Assembly (NCBI RefSeq): GCF_902686445.1
Contig: NC_062221.1
Location: 33,744,575-33,808,574, forward strand
Source: Sciurus carolinensis
Taxonomy: Eukaryota; Chordata; Mammalia; Rodentia; Sciuridae
Direction: 5' to 3'
DNA length: 64,000 nucleotides
Positions 1 through 11,685 of this stretch are shown in pieces. How positions within the stretch are numbered: position 1 is the stretch's first letter; each line of letters starts with the position of its first letter. The notes under the pieces were generated by a model. That model was given only the letters and a program-made list of their open reading frames with translations, had not been told where the DNA came from and did not search any database. A program made the translations under genes and the position numbers.

Positions 1-2237
1 GATTTATGAGCATTGATCTTGTAACCTGCTACTTTACTGAATTCACTTATGAGTTCTAAAAGTTTTCTGGTGGAATTTCCAGGTTCCTCTAAATATATAA
101 TCATGTCATCAGCAAACAGGGATAGTTTGAGTTCTTCTTTTCCTATTCGTATCCCTTTAATTTCTTTGGTTTGTCTGATTGCTCTGGCTAGAGTCTCAAG
201 GACGATATTGAATAGAAGCGGTGAAAGAGGGCATCCCTGCCTTGTTCCAGTTTTTAGGGGGAACGCTTTCAGTTTTTCACCATTTAGAATGATATTAGCC
301 ATGGGCTTAGCGTAGATTGCCTTTATAATGTTTAGGAATGTTCCCACTACCCCAATTTTTTCTAGTGTTTTGAGCATGAAGGGATGCTGTATTTTATCGA
401 ATGCTTTTTCTGCATCTATTGAAATAATCATGTGATTCTTAACTTTAAGTCTGTTGATATGGTGAATGACATTTATTGATTTCCGAATGTTGAACCAACC
501 TTGCATCCCTGGGATAAAACCCACTTGATCGTGGTGCACTATCTTTTTAATATATATTTGTATGCGATTTGCTAAAATTTTGTTGAGAATTTTTGCGTCG
601 ATGTTCATTAAGGATATTGTTCTGAAATTTTCTTTCCTTGATGTGTCTCTGTCGGGTTTAGGTATCAGGGTGATATTGGCTTCATAGAACGAGTTTGGGA
701 GGGTTCCCTCCTCTTCTATTTCATGGAATAGTTTGAGGAGTATTGGAATGAGCTCTTCTTTAAAGGTTTTGTAGAACTCGGCTGAGAACCCATGTGGTCC
801 TGGACTTTTCTTTGTTGGTAGGCTTTTGATGACCTCTTCTATTTCATTGCTTGAAATTGGTTTATTTAGGTTGTGTATGTCCTCCTCGTTCAGTTTAGGT
901 AATTCATATGTCTCTAGAAATTTGTTGATGTCTTCGAGGTTTTCTGTTTTGTTGGAGTATAGATTTTCGAAATAGCTTCTAATTATGTTTTGTATTTCAC
1001 TCGTGTCTGTTGTGATGTTTCCTTGTTCATTCCGAATTTTAGTAATTTGAGTTTTCTCCCTCTTTCTCTTTGTTAGTGTGGCTAAGGGTTTATCAATTTT
1101 ATTTATTTTTTCAAAGAACCAACTATTTATTTTGTTAATTTTTCCAATTGTTTCTTTTGTTTCGATTTCGTTGATTTCGGCTCTGATTTTAACTATTTCA
1201 TGTCTTCTACTACTTTTGGTATTGGTCTGCTCTTCTTTTTCTAGTGCTTTGAGCTGTAGTGTTAACTCGTTTATTTGTTGATTTCTACTTCTTTTTTTGA
1301 ATGCACCCCATGAAATAAATCTTCCTCTAAGTACTGCTTTCATAGTGTCCCAGAGATTTTGATATGATGTGTCTTTGTTCTCGTTTACTTCTAAGAATTT
1401 TTTTATTTCCCTCCTGATGTCTTCTGTTATCCATTCATCATATAATAGTGTATTATTTAGTCTCCAGGTATTGGAGAAGTTTCTGTTTTTTATTCTGTCA
1501 TTTATTTCTAATTTCAATCCATTATGATCTGATAGAGTACAAGGTAGTATCTCTATCTTCTTGTATTTGCTAACAGTAGCTTTGTGGCATAAAATATGGT
1601 CTATTTTAGAGAAGGATCCATGTGCTGCTGAGAAGAAAGTGTATTCGTTCTTTGTTGGATGGTATATTCTATATATGTCTGTTAAGTCTAAATTGCTGAT
1701 TGTGTTGTTGAGATCTATAGTTTCTTTATTCAATTTTTATTTGGACAATCTATCCAGTGGTGAGAGAGGTGTGTTAAAATCGCCTAGTATGATTGTGTTG
1801 TGGTCTATTTGATTTCTGGAATTGAGAAGGATTTGTTTGATGTACGTGGATGAGGCAATGTTCTGGGCATAGATATTTATGATTGTTATGTCTTGCTGAT
1901 TTATGCTTCCCTTAAGCAGCATGTAATGTCCTTCTTTATCCCTTCTGACTAGTTTTGGTTTGAAGTCCACATTATCTGAAATGAGGATGGATACTCCAGC
2001 TTTTTTGCTGTGTCCGTGTGCATGGTATGTTTTTCCCCATCCTTTCACCTTTAGTCTATGGGTGTCTCTTTCTATGAGATGAGTCTCTTGCAGGCAGCAT
2101 ATTGTTGGATTTTTCTTTTTAATCCAATCTGCCAGTCTGTGTCTTTTGATTGATGAATTCAGGCCATTAACATTCAGGGTTATTATTGTGATATGATTTG
2201 TATTCCCAGTCAATTGACTCATATTTGTTTTTGACAT
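1..2237 (-). pseudogene. L1 ORF2 (endonuclease/reverse transcriptase), partial, one nonsense codon
   Basis: ORF2 makes the endonuclease that nicks target DNA and the reverse transcriptase that copies L1 RNA at the nick. The ATG is at 2235-2237, 31 bp after the ORF1 stop, as in the plus-strand copy. The first 166 codons are open and carry the apurinic-endonuclease-like start (LNVNGLN), the QETHL catalytic Glu region and the LGDFN motif. A TAA at 1737-1739 replaces a CAA Gln codon of the other copy, a C-to-T change. The FADD polymerase motif is encoded at 105-116 in the same frame as the start codon, so there is no net frameshift. The C-terminal part is outside the window. The nonsense codon alone would prevent full-length protein. 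Confidence 0.9.
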
Positions 2238-2268
2238 GATTTGGTTTCTCCTTTATTTGGCTATTCCT

Positions 2269-3012
2269 TTAGGCTAGCGCCTCCTGTTGCTGATTTGCAT
2301 CATTGTTTTTCATCTCTTCCTCATGGAATATTTTGCTGAGAATGTTCTGTAATGCTGGCTTTCTTTTTGTAAATTCCTTTAGCTTTTGTTTATCATGGAA
2401 GGATCTTATTTCATCGTCAAATTTGAAGGTAAGTTTTGCTGGGTATAAGATTCTTGGTTGGCATCCATTTTCTTTCAGGGCTTGGTAAATGTTGTTCCAG
2501 GCCCTTCTGGCTTTTAGGGTCTGGATTGCAAAATCTGCTGATATTCTTATTGGTTTCCCTCTGAATGTAATTTGATTCTTTTCTCTCGCGGCCTTTAAAA
2601 TTCTGTCTTTATTTTGTATGTTAGGTATTTTCATAATAATGTGCCTTGGTGTGGGTCTGTTGTAATTTTGTATGTTTGGGGTTCTATAAGCCTCTTGTAT
2701 TTGGTTTTCCATTTCATTCTTCAGATTTGGGAAATTTTCTGATATTATTTCATTGAATAGATTGTTCATTCCTTTGGTTTGTTTCTCTAAGCCTTCCTCA
2801 ATCCCAATAATTCTTAAATTTGGCCTTTTCATGATATCCCATAATTCTTGTAGATTCTGTTCATGATTTCTTACCATCTTTTCTGTTTGACCAACTTTGT
2901 TTTCAAGATTAAATAATTTGTCTTCAATGTCTGAGGTTCTGTCTTCCAGGTGCTCCATTCTATTGGTTATGCTTTCTATGGAGTTTTTAACTTGGTTTAT
3001 TGTTTCCTTCAT
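2269..3012 (-). CDS. L1 ORF1, downstream frame (coiled coil, RRM, C-terminal domain)
   Basis: This 247-codon frame encodes most of the ORF1 RNA chaperone: the end of the coiled coil (residues about 1-50), the RNA-recognition-type domain after RPNLRIIGIEEG (about 70-150) and the C-terminal domain with RISADF, KARRAW and RILYPAKL (about 170-225). It lies in the -1 frame relative to the upstream ORF1 segment. Its ATG overlaps that segment's TGA as ATGA at 3009-3012. Exactly the same arrangement and length occur in the plus-strand L1 (53257-54000). Whether it is translated by frameshift, by reinitiation, or is simply disabled cannot be decided from sequence. Confidence 0.8.
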   Translation of the reverse strand: MKETINQVKNSIESITNRMEHLEDRTSDIEDKLFNLENKVGQTEKMVRNHEQNLQELWDIMKRPNLRIIGIEEGLEKQTKGMNNLFNEIISENFPNLKNEMENQIQEAYRTPNIQNYNRPTPRHIIMKIPNIQNKDRILKAAREKNQITFRGKPIRISADFAIQTLKARRAWNNIYQALKENGCQPRILYPAKLTFKFDDEIRSFHDKQKLKEFTKRKPALQNILSKIFHEEEMKNNDANQQQEALA

Positions 3013-3314
3013 TTCAAGTATTTCAGTTTGTTTTTTTTTAGTATCTCTAACTCTTTATTGAAATGATCTCTTGCTTCCCGTATTTGGTCTTTTAACTGTT
3101 GATTGGTGCGATCATTTAATGCCTGCATTTGCTCTTTCATCTCCTCCTTCAATGCCTGCATTTGCTCTTTCATCTCCTCGTTAGCTTCCCTAATCGTTTT
3201 AATTATGTACATTCTGAACTCCCTTTCTGACATTTCTTCTGCTGTGCTGTCATTGGGTTTTATTGATGTAGTATCTAGGTTTGTTTGGGACATTTTCTTC
3301 CCTTGTTTTCTCAT
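3009..3314 (-). CDS. L1 ORF1, upstream frame (N-terminal region)
   Basis: This 101-codon frame starts at the ORF1 ATG (3312-3314) and encodes a basic start (MRKQGKK), an acidic/Ser-Thr stretch and the first part of the coiled coil. It contains a perfect-length 33-bp tandem duplication (3115-3180) encoding EEMKEQMQALK-type repeats. It ends at TGA 3009-3011, eight codons after an A AAA AAC heptamer at 3030-3036, and overlaps the downstream frame by four bases. Compared with L1 ORF1 proteins in general (roughly 340-370 residues) this segment alone is far too short to be functional. The two segments together would give about 348 residues. Confidence 0.8.
   Translation of the reverse strand: MRKQGKKMSQTNLDTTSIKPNDSTAEEMSEREFRMYIIKTIREANEEMKEQMQALKEEMKEQMQALNDRTNQQLKDQIREARDHFNKELEILKKNKLKYLK
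3030..3036 (-). other. In-frame A AAA AAC heptamer at the ORF1 split
   Basis: Reading the minus strand in the upstream ORF1 frame, the codons are AAA AAA AAC, so the heptamer A AAA AAC is phased as a canonical -1 slippery site. The next frame, opened by a -1 slip, is exactly the frame of the downstream ORF1 segment. The same heptamer in the same phase is present in the plus-strand copy at 53233-53239. Confidence 0.6.
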
Positions 3315-3570
3315 ATTGGTCAGTTGTCAGTGGGACCCTGAGATATTGCAGTTTTCTGCTATTGGCTTATAGTGTCCCGGTAGATTTCCAGTGTATCACC
3401 TCCCAGCCTTCAGTAGCCTGATGTCTTGGAGGAATCTGATAAAGCAGCGTATCCAAAGAAAACTGCCCCTAGCCCCCTACTGGTTCCACGATTTGGAACT
3501 GGCTCTGTGCTGAAATGCTCTCACTGTGGGCCTGCACCGTGCAGCTGGCCGTGTGGGAGGAGCTCACTGC
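3315..3570 (-). promoter_or_regulatory. L1 5' UTR tether between monomers and ORF1
   Basis: Single-copy part of the 5' UTR between the promoter monomers and the ORF1 ATG. It matches the corresponding segment of the plus-strand L1 (about 52717-52954) and is not repeated elsewhere in the window except there. Confidence 0.75.
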
Positions 3571-3771
3571 CGGAGTGTGGAAGGCTACCTTGGGAAGACT
3601 CTAGCTGCCCTGCCCAGCTCTGATAAGCCACCTCTATCTGGGCCTGCCCCCCCGGCTGAGCTTTACCCAGTGGGCAGACCCACCCGTGGCTCTATTTCAG
3701 TCCGAGTCTCTCAATGCCTCCCCTTCTTAACTCCTGGGTTCTGGAGCGACAGGGGGTGCAGTCTCCCTCTA

Positions 3772-3783
3772 GGCCGCCATCTT
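3772..3783 (-). promoter_or_regulatory. YY1-type site in L1 monomer
   Basis: Minus-strand AAGATGGCGGCC, the YY1 core. It occurs once per monomer at the same relative position. YY1 positions transcription starts in human L1; the same role here is inferred. Confidence 0.6.
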
Positions 3784-4376
3784 GGATCGCCCCGAGAAGA
3801 GAGCCTGCAGCCGGAGTGGGCAGAGCCGCCTGAAGAGGTCTCTGGCTGCCCTGCCCTGATCCTAGAGGCTGTTTGCGGATCGAGGCTCTCCGTTGGTTTG
3901 GGGGCTTGTGGCTGGTTCTATGTAGAAAGTCTCTCACTGGGCGATCAGCTCCGAGAAGCTAGCCTTGAACGGCACTTCCCACCGCAGAGGTCCAGACTAC
4001 TTGGGGAAGTCTCTGGCTGCCCTGTCTGGACCCTGAATCTGCTTGCATGCCAGAGTGCGCTGAGCTGCACTGGCTCCGGGACTCGGAGCTTGTTCTGGTC
4101 AGAAAGGCTCTCACTAGTGGGCCAGTTCCATTCTGAGAACCTGGAGAAGCTAGCTGTGTGGGCGGGGCCCACCACCGGAGTGCGCAGGGCTGCCTGTGGA
4201 TGACTCTAGCTGCCCTGCCCGGCTCCGATAAGCCACCTCTATCTGGGCCTGCCCCCCGGGCCGAGCTTTACCCAGTGGGCAGACTCACCCGTGGCTCTAT
4301 TTCAGTCCGAGACTCTCAATGCCTCCCCTTCTTAACTCCTGGGTTCTGGAGCGACAGGGGGTGCAGTCTCCCTTTA

Positions 4377-4388
4377 GGCCGCCATCTT
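4377..4388 (-). promoter_or_regulatory. YY1-type site in L1 monomer
   Basis: Second minus-strand AAGATGGCGGCC, exactly 605 bp upstream (in L1 sense) of the first and in the distal monomer. Confidence 0.6.
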
Positions 4389-4785
4389 GGATCGCCCTGA
4401 GAAGAGAGCCTGCAGCCGGAGTGGGCAGAGCCGCCTGAAGAGGTTTCTGGCTGCCCTGCCCTGATCCCAGAGGCTGTTTGCGGATCGAGGCTCTCCGTTG
4501 GTTCGGGGGCTTGTGGCTGGTTCTATGTAGAAAGTCTCTCACTGGGCGGTCAGCTCCGAGAAGCTAGCCTTGAACGGCACCTCCCACCGCAGGGGTCCAG
4601 ACTACTTGGGGAAGTCTCTGGCTGCCCTGTCTGGACCCTGAATCTGCTTGCGTGCCAGAGTGCGCTGAGCTGCACTGGCTCCGGGACTCGGAGCTTGTTC
4701 TGGTCAGAAAGGCTCTCACTAGTGGGCCAGTTCCGTTCCGAGAACCTGGAGAAGCTAGCTGTGTGGGCGGGGCCCACCGCCGGAG

Positions 4786-5639
4786 TCAGTTAGTATGTAT
4801 AATACACATTTTTTTCTCTATCAATTGAAATGGCCAAAACGTATCCTGAAATTTCTTGTTTTATTTTAATAATACTCCTAGTGAAGGGAATCTTTGCTAC
4901 TCTAATTTCCTTGAGTCTTAGAAACATGCACACAGTTATTAGGAGTGAAATGTGAGTGAGTAGGTGGGGAAAAGATTGGGTTAAGGTCCAGGCCACAGTG
5001 TGGTCTAATATGAAGTTTGCACCCAAGTCTCTATTCAGAGCCCAGCTACATTGCCAACATCCAGTGTGGGCCTTTCTAAGACCCTGTTGAAATATAATTG
5101 CATATGTTTTATACAGAGGCATTTGGTTTTATCTAATTTATTCATATAAACATACATCAAGCAGGGTTTAACATGTAATATCACTGAAAAAATCTTAAAT
5201 GAAGAAATTGTGTACTTGTTTCTTTTAATTCCTCAGTAAACGTGATTTTTTTCCTCTCATCTAGAAAGGGCTCAGTGAAATTAGCTTGTTGTTAGTGAGA
5301 ACATCAGTGCTAAATAATTAATTTCATCCTTTGTTTTGAGAAAGAATATAACTATGGGGCACTTCTGGAGACTTCTAAACATATTCGGTGATTTTCTTTA
5401 AGACCTTCCACAAAACAAAGTAATTGTTTCAAAGTTGAAGTTGCTTTATTTTAAGTGAATTGATAATAAATAACTGCATAGCTAAATAAATGTTTATATT
5501 AAAAACAGTTTGAGATGAAATTAGATTCTCCACTTCTGCTGGTGGGTGAGGCTTGTGTGAGTTGCAGACTTCTTGTAGTCAGGAAAGCTTGGCTTAGTGT
5601 TAGGTACCATGAGTAACTCTAAAACAAGTTTTTAAGACT
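4786..5639. other. No gene seen
   Basis: AT-rich unique-looking sequence flanking the L1 5' end. No long open frame with coding character and no recognised repeat. Confidence 0.6.
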
Positions 5640-6020
5640 CTATGCAAACAACTGAAATAGTTGAAGAAAAACTAGAGGCTTTAATTCAAAAGAAAGTAAA
5701 AAGACTTCTTAAGAAATGAAAAATAAAATTTCTTATAAGAAAAAAATTATTAGATGAGATTGAGAACAGATTAGGTATTTCACAACAAAGGATCAGTAAA
5801 TTCAAAGTCAAATTGATTGATATCATTGAAGCTGAATACAAAAGACAAACATTACAAAGATCTCTAATAATCCATGGAATAGTCTAACACACATGTAATT
5901 TCAGTTTCAAAAGAAGAGAAAAGTGTGATCAAAAGATACATATTTGAAGAAATATGTGCTAAAAATTTCCAAATTTGATCATGAACAACTTATAAAAGCA
6001 ATAATGCAAAGATATTTTAA
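5640..6020 (+). mobile_element. Old L1 relic, ORF1-like region
   Basis: The stretch reads like a heavily mutated ancient L1/HAL1 ORF1 end: purine-rich coiled-coil-like sequence followed by 'gaagaaatatgtgctaaaaatttccaaatttgatcatgaacaa'-type text typical of old mammalian L1s (given here in parts only as a cue). No open frame remains. The family is assigned by eye and is uncertain. Confidence 0.4.
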
Positions 6021-7017
6021 AGTAGTTGTTGCATTTGGTGCATTTCTACATGTATTATCAGCAAAATTGCTAATTTAGTCTTTCATGTATTTTTCAAGGA
6101 TATTTGGTTAGTGAACAACCTTAGAAGATAGAGTGCCTTTCTCTGAGCAAAGGACAGGATTTTTTTTCCTGCCTACTATAATAATGTTGTCTTCCTGCAG
6201 TGCAAATAACAGTAAGATTTACTACCCATTTTAGAGAATTCAGTTCCCTAAGTTGAGGAATTATCTTTTGCACAGGTACCCACTATGTGCATAGATATCA
6301 CCTCATAACTCTTTGTAGCATCATGTGGGAATTAGTATTCCGGCAATCAGTACAAATGCTGATCCTCTGGCTGCTGCTTTTGCTATAATAAAGTCCTTTG
6401 TCTCTGACTCAGAGGTTTTGGTTTTCTGATATTTTATGAAAAACTAGGAAAATCTGAGTATTACACATGCAAGTAGCATTCACTAGATACCAAATACTTT
6501 GACTCAGGTTAATATGAATGTTTCTTAAACTCAATTCAGAATACAATGCTCAGTTTTATATGCTTTGATTTAGAGATGATGTTGAAAAATCGTGGGGCCT
6601 AAATGCCTGAATGTGTGCACTTTGAAAAGAAGAATGAGAAGAAACATAAGTTTCCTAAAGGTTTGAAGGATCACAATACAAATGTGGTAATAGAAAACTT
6701 TCTCTTACCCAACGGTAAAACTGAGACAAAAAGTTGAAGTTAAAGACGTATACTCCGTACGTAAATGGAGTTGCCCATTCATGGACTAATCTGTCCTGGA
6801 ATAGAGCAGTCTCCCTTTTCTAGAAGGCATTTTCATGAAATCAAATTGATCAGGCTGAATTCTAGCTTGAACTCTGAAACTATGCACATACATGTTAAAT
6901 ACAACACCACTGTCAATGAGTCTGTGAAACAAATAGATTTAGTGATCTCTGAATCACTTGCATTTTTGTACCATTTTATCAGAATACTTAATGTGAAACC
7001 TACTTTCATAACAATTA
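6021..7017. other. No gene seen
   Basis: AT-rich sequence without recognised repeat. The short frame from 6765 has no coding features. Confidence 0.55.
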
Positions 7018-7325
7018 TTTTCAGTTTTATTAAGGTATAATTGAGAAAATCTATAATTAAGGTATACAAAATCATATTTTGATATATATACAAATTGTAA
7101 AAATGTTCACAACCAACCTAATTAAAATATTCATCACCTTGTATAGTTACTTTTTTAATGAATGTGTGGATTTACCGTTTTAGAAAATTTCAAATATACA
7201 ATAGATTATTATTACTAACCATAGTAGCCATGCTGTACTTTAGGTCCAAATTTGTAACTATTGACAAATATGTCCCCATTTCTCCCACCAACAAATTCTT
7301 GTCATTTCTTCTGTTCTGTTTCTGG
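7018..7325 (-). mobile_element. Old L1 3' end (L1MA/L1MB-like)
   Basis: On the minus strand the sequence runs through a 'tcaattatacctTaataaaactg'-like terminus and a 'gatatgaa...aatta...gttggttgtgaacat' segment typical of the 3' UTR of mid-age mammalian L1 families. No open frame. Boundaries are approximate. Confidence 0.5.
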
Positions 7326-8919
7326 GAGTTTACGGTAAAGGGACATAAGAAAACTTCATGATAAATATGTTTATTAATTTGTTTGTATTGATGGTATGCA
7401 TATCTAACCTCACCAAATTATGTATATTAAAATATGCAGTTTTAATTCATCATTTATACATTGATTAAGCTAAAAATAGGAATGGTGTCATAAAAAATAT
7501 TATCTTATTTCTCTTTATAATTTATATTTATATATTTCTCTTTATATTGGTTCATTAAAACTGAACCAATATTTTAAAATAAATAAAGTAATTATAACAA
7601 ATTACTCTTAAATTGTACCTTGATGGGGTTTCCTAGAACATTATTTATTTGAACTAAACTCTATGTTAAACAGTCACAGGATGGAGTTGGGACATGACTG
7701 TTGGTGAAGTGGGAGAGACATAAACTCAGAATGTAATTCATTTCTGTTGAGAGAATGATGGCATCAGAATATTAACTATGACATGTGATCTTCCAGGGAA
7801 TGGATTTCTGAGTGAAGAGTTGGGAAAAAAATTCTCTCTCATTTTTCATTTCTTTAATCTCATGGAAGAAAAATAGAATTGATGTGAAACTGATTTGTTG
7901 GTTTGATTTTTGGCATAGCTTTGCTTATACAATATTCTACCAGGAAAATCCTTTCACAGAAACCAAGGAAGTATCTGTCCATTAATGGACAGAGGTAAAA
8001 TGTAATTGAATTAACCCCCATTCGTCTAATAATCTTAAAATATGAACAATTAATATAAAATTGTATTACAAGTGTATAGACTATAGCAAACACTAATTTG
8101 GACACTTCTGAAGTTTTTTTTCTGATTTCTTGACTGTGACTTCTATTTTATTATTTTCATTTTAAATCTAACTTGCCATGTTAATTATGTTCAGAGGAAG
8201 GCATTTGACTATACCCAATATATCATTATATTAATATTACCAAAAATTAAAACAGCTTTAAATTTTAAGAAAGTTTAACAGTTTATAGCAATCAGTACAA
8301 GAGTGAACAGGAAACTGTTTCATGATGCTTTGGCTTTGGTACAAAACCCTGAATATACTCTAATTTTATTTTAGGAGCTTTAGAGAAAGAAAAAAAATAT
8401 TTTAACCAATAAAAATGTGATATCTCCAGTAGATAAATTGAGCTATGATGTATCCTTGTAAATAATTTCCTACAAGTGGATTGTTGCATTCTTCACCCCA
8501 CTTACCTCAAACACTGGGACGTGCCCATCTGTAGCATCAGTCACAGAAGCCACATGTAAAATACACATAGGGCATAGACATAAACAATGTTTCTTTCTTG
8601 GATGAAGATATTTCTGAAATCCACAAAACCAAAATATTAATTTCATAATTTTAAAATTTAAAGAATAATAGCAAAAATTTAAAAGCCAGTAAAGAACAAA
8701 AATTAAATGGAAAATAGAACATGACTGAGAAATATCAATATATGTTGTAGAAGCTAACTGCTTCAAATAGTACAGAAGAGTATGTGCTATGAGATAGCAA
8801 AGTGCTAACCCTTGAGTGATCAGAGCAGATAGCATGAATCCTAACAAGTAATTTATTTCAGCCCAGAAGATTCAGAAATTAGGTGTTAAATTGACACATA
8901 GTCTTTCAACAAATAAAAT
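7326..8919. other. No gene seen
   Basis: AT-rich sequence. Several frames of 65-125 codons occur but lack any recognisable domain or codon pattern, and no splice-supported exon is apparent. Confidence 0.55.
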
Positions 8920-10240
8920 AGTTTTTAAATGCTTGCATATGCCAAAAGCTATTCTCTATTCTAGGCATGAAACAAAGGTCAAATAGATAAATTCTCTAAT
9001 TTTATGGATTCTATATATTAACAGGCAGGTCATATGTAAAAAAAGATAAAAAAAAAAAAAAAAAAAAAAAAACCTTTGTTTACAATAAAATACCATCTAA
9101 GAAAGTGCTATAAACACACTATTGAAGAAGATAGTGCATGATAGGGAATCTAGAAAAGCCTTTTTAAAAAAATGTTTTTTGATTAGTGATTCACAGGGAG
9201 GTGAGTTCCAGGCAATGAGAATGGTGGGTAGAAAAGTAGGAGGGAGTATATGGAACAGATACTGGTATGTGGGGCAGAGCACCTAGAGTTCCAGTCATAG
9301 ACAATGAAGTCCAAGAGAAATTGTGCCTAGCAGATGACGTAGGACCTTTTATTCTGTGGCAGGCATTAGGAATATTATTCTAAATGTTAGGGAAAGTGAT
9401 AGAGAGTTAAGTGTCTGTGGAGGGCAGAAGATGAATGAATTCACATTTTAAAATGAGTACTAGTTACAACTTTATGGACAAGAATAGATTCATTGGAAAT
9501 CTACAAACTAGTTCATATGAATATTATGGAGGATTGATCTAAGATAGAGATAGTAAAAAGTGGTCTAATTGTAGTGTTAATGTGGAAGTGGATATAACAG
9601 AATGTGATGAAGTATTATATGTAGAATGTGTGGAAAAGAAAGGCCCTAGAAGGCTTCAGGTTATTTGACCAAAGAAATTTGATCATGGAAATTTATAATT
9701 TGGTAAACACCAGAAAAATCAGATATGAAGGAAGATACATGAAGTTAGATTTTGGGCAAATTGAATATGAGATGCCCATGAAATTCTGAAGAGGAGACAA
9801 AAACTAGAGAGTTTGAAATGTCTGTCAGGGTATAGGGGAACTGTCATAGCTAAATATATGAAATAGCCATGAAATTTAAAGTCATGGATTTACAACTAGG
9901 CTAAAGAGTGAGTTAAATAAGGGAGGCAAGACATCAGAGAGCACTGCCTCCGGGGGCATCATCCAATGTTGTGGGCGTGATCTCAGGAAAGTAAGAACAT
10001 TCCAGCAAAGGTGACTTATGAGAAACAGTTAAGTAGGAGGAAAGCCAGAATAGAATGGGCTCCTTAGAAGTAGCAGAAGAGAAAGTATTACAGAAAGGAA
10101 GGGTGATTGATTGTGTTAAATGTTTCTGACACCTGGAGAAAATAAGGAAAATAATTTGACAACAAAAAAGTCCTTTAGTACACTCATATGAATGGGTTTA
10201 AGGAGATGGTAGGCACAGAAGCTTGGAGGCAGAAGAAATG
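8920..10240 (+). mobile_element. Ancient dispersed mammalian repeat, internal part
   Basis: Purine-rich text with cues such as 'gggaaggc/gaggtgag', 'tgagatgcccatgaaattc' and 'ttgattgtgttaaatg' matches a long mammal-wide dispersed repeat that I believe is internal sequence of an old LINE. It is interrupted by an A-rich run at 9049-9072. No coding potential remains. The family name is uncertain. Confidence 0.4.
9049..9072. repeat. Poly(A) run
   Basis: Uninterrupted A tract following an A-rich segment; could be a homopolymer expansion or the tail of an unrecognised retroposon. Confidence 0.8.
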
Positions 10241-11301
10241 GATAGGAAGGGAGCTATACTCTCCCCAGGAGGCTTCATCCTCATATCACCTCATCATAGC
10301 TATCACATCATGGAAGTGTCCATTGCTATATAAATTCATTGCTGTATCCTAAGCTAAATTTTCTGGTATATCAGATTCAGGAATTCATTCACTGAATATT
10401 CAGACTGCAAAGTTCTTTGAAGTACTAAACAATTTTCCAGACAATGTATCAAGCCATGTGGGGATATGATGGCTAGAGAGAAATAAAATTATCTGGGAAG
10501 CTTTAAATTGACAAATTTCTGGATTCCATCAAGTGAAATTCAGTTTAAACTGGCCTTCAAATAGGGGCAGACATAGCTAAATTTTAAAGATCTCTAGATA
10601 ATTTATTTAGAATCTTTCTTCAATAGCAAAAAGGTGGGGAATGACAATAATATATATTAAACACTGTGTGTCCAGCATCTGCACTAGGAATTTTATGTTT
10701 TTGTATTCAACTTTACATGTCCAAGACATAGTAGAGTGCTTAGGTAATTTTCCCCCAACCTGAGTACCTTTGAAATGCATAAATCTTAAAAATCTCAAGT
10801 ACTAAATTCTCCATCTTGCATTTTAACCTTGATTCACATCTTAACTTTCATCATTTCTGTTTGTACTAAACTTCACAGCAGTCTTCTTCCTCCTTTTTTG
10901 TTGGCCTGAAGCACAGATAAATCCTCTAGTCCATATGCCAGAGACACATGTGGTGAAGGCTTTATGAGGAATATACTAAATTAAAATAAACAAACAAAAA
11001 ACACATTGTATTTGTACCAAGTTGTTCTTGTGCTGCTGGCAGATTTTTTAAAATATTCAAGTTGTAATAGAAGAATAGCCTTTTCAAGCCAATTATTCAA
11101 TTAAACTCTTCCTTCTTGAGCAAACCAAAAGAAAAAAACAATTTGTTGTCTTTGAAAACTCAGCTCATTATAAATAAAAGATTGTTAAACTTAGACTACA
11201 GTCTTCTGCATGTTTGCTTTCAAAGGTTGTTCTTACAACATATCTCACTTAATTTGCAATACAATGTTTAAAATTACTTGCAAAAATGATTTTTATAAAA
11301 T
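10241..11301. other. No gene seen
   Basis: AT-rich sequence without recognised element or coding frame. Confidence 0.55.
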
Positions 11302-11685
11302 TGTATTAGTCAATTTTCCATTACTATAATGTAATATGTGAGGCAAATAACTTACAAAGAGGAAGGATTTAGGTGGCTCTTTGTTCTGGAGGTGCCAGTC
11401 TAATATCAGGTGACCCATTATTTTGGGCCTCTGAGGAGAGCAGGAGGAGTAGAAGTGCATTGCACAGGAAACCACTTACATCACTAGCCAGAAGCAGAGA
11501 GAGAGGAGGAGAGGAAAGGACAGGGCCTCATATTCCCTATCAGGAGCAGAACCCCCAGCAATCTAAGACCTCCCACCAGACTCCACTCAATATTTCTATC
11601 ATCTCCCACTAGCAATACCCTGGGGACGAAACCTATACCAAAAGTAACACACGTACCTTCAGGGGACACTTATCTAACCATAACA
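11302..11685 (-). mobile_element. MaLR-type LTR
   Basis: It begins tgtattagtcaattttcc and ends ccataaca on the plus strand, i.e. TGTTATGG...ACTAATACA in LTR sense, the hallmark ends of ERVL-MaLR LTRs. The middle is purine-rich as in this family. The flanking 5 bp do not form a clear duplication. Confidence 0.65.

Larger units (their letters stand above)
1..4785 (-). mobile_element. Young LINE-1, 5' part, cut by window edge
   Basis: Reading leftwards on the minus strand, the order is promoter monomers, a unique tether, ORF1, a 31-bp spacer and ORF2 up to the reverse transcriptase active site, where the window begins. The sequence is closely similar over its whole length to the full-length plus-strand L1 at 51340-58108, including the spacer length and the ORF1/ORF2 starts. 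Its 5' end falls a few bases into a further monomer at about 4785, where similarity stops and AT-rich unique DNA begins. The 3' end lies outside the window, so target-site duplications cannot be tested. High GC and CpG content from about 3450 to 4785 contrasts with the AT-rich surroundings. Confidence 0.95.
3571..4785 (-). repeat. L1 promoter monomers, long type (two 605-bp units)
   Basis: Two tandem units with a 605-bp period (3571-4175 and 4176-4780) plus a few bases of a third. They are GC- and CpG-rich. Relative to the 459-bp monomers of the plus-strand L1, each unit carries about 146 bp extra between the 'aggctg...ggatcgaggctctcc' part and the 'ccgggactcggagc' part, so the two L1s have related but distinct promoter units. 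Tandem monomers acting as promoters are known from mouse L1; a promoter role here is by analogy. Confidence 0.85.

Noticed and set aside
3526..4203. 225-codon plus-strand frame as a host gene
   Set aside because: Antisense to L1 promoter monomers, with a non-ATG start; discussed only as the partner of the antisense frame in the other L1.
8470..8847. 125-codon minus-strand frame
   Set aside because: AT-rich chance frame; no domain, no splice context, no neighbouring coding signal.
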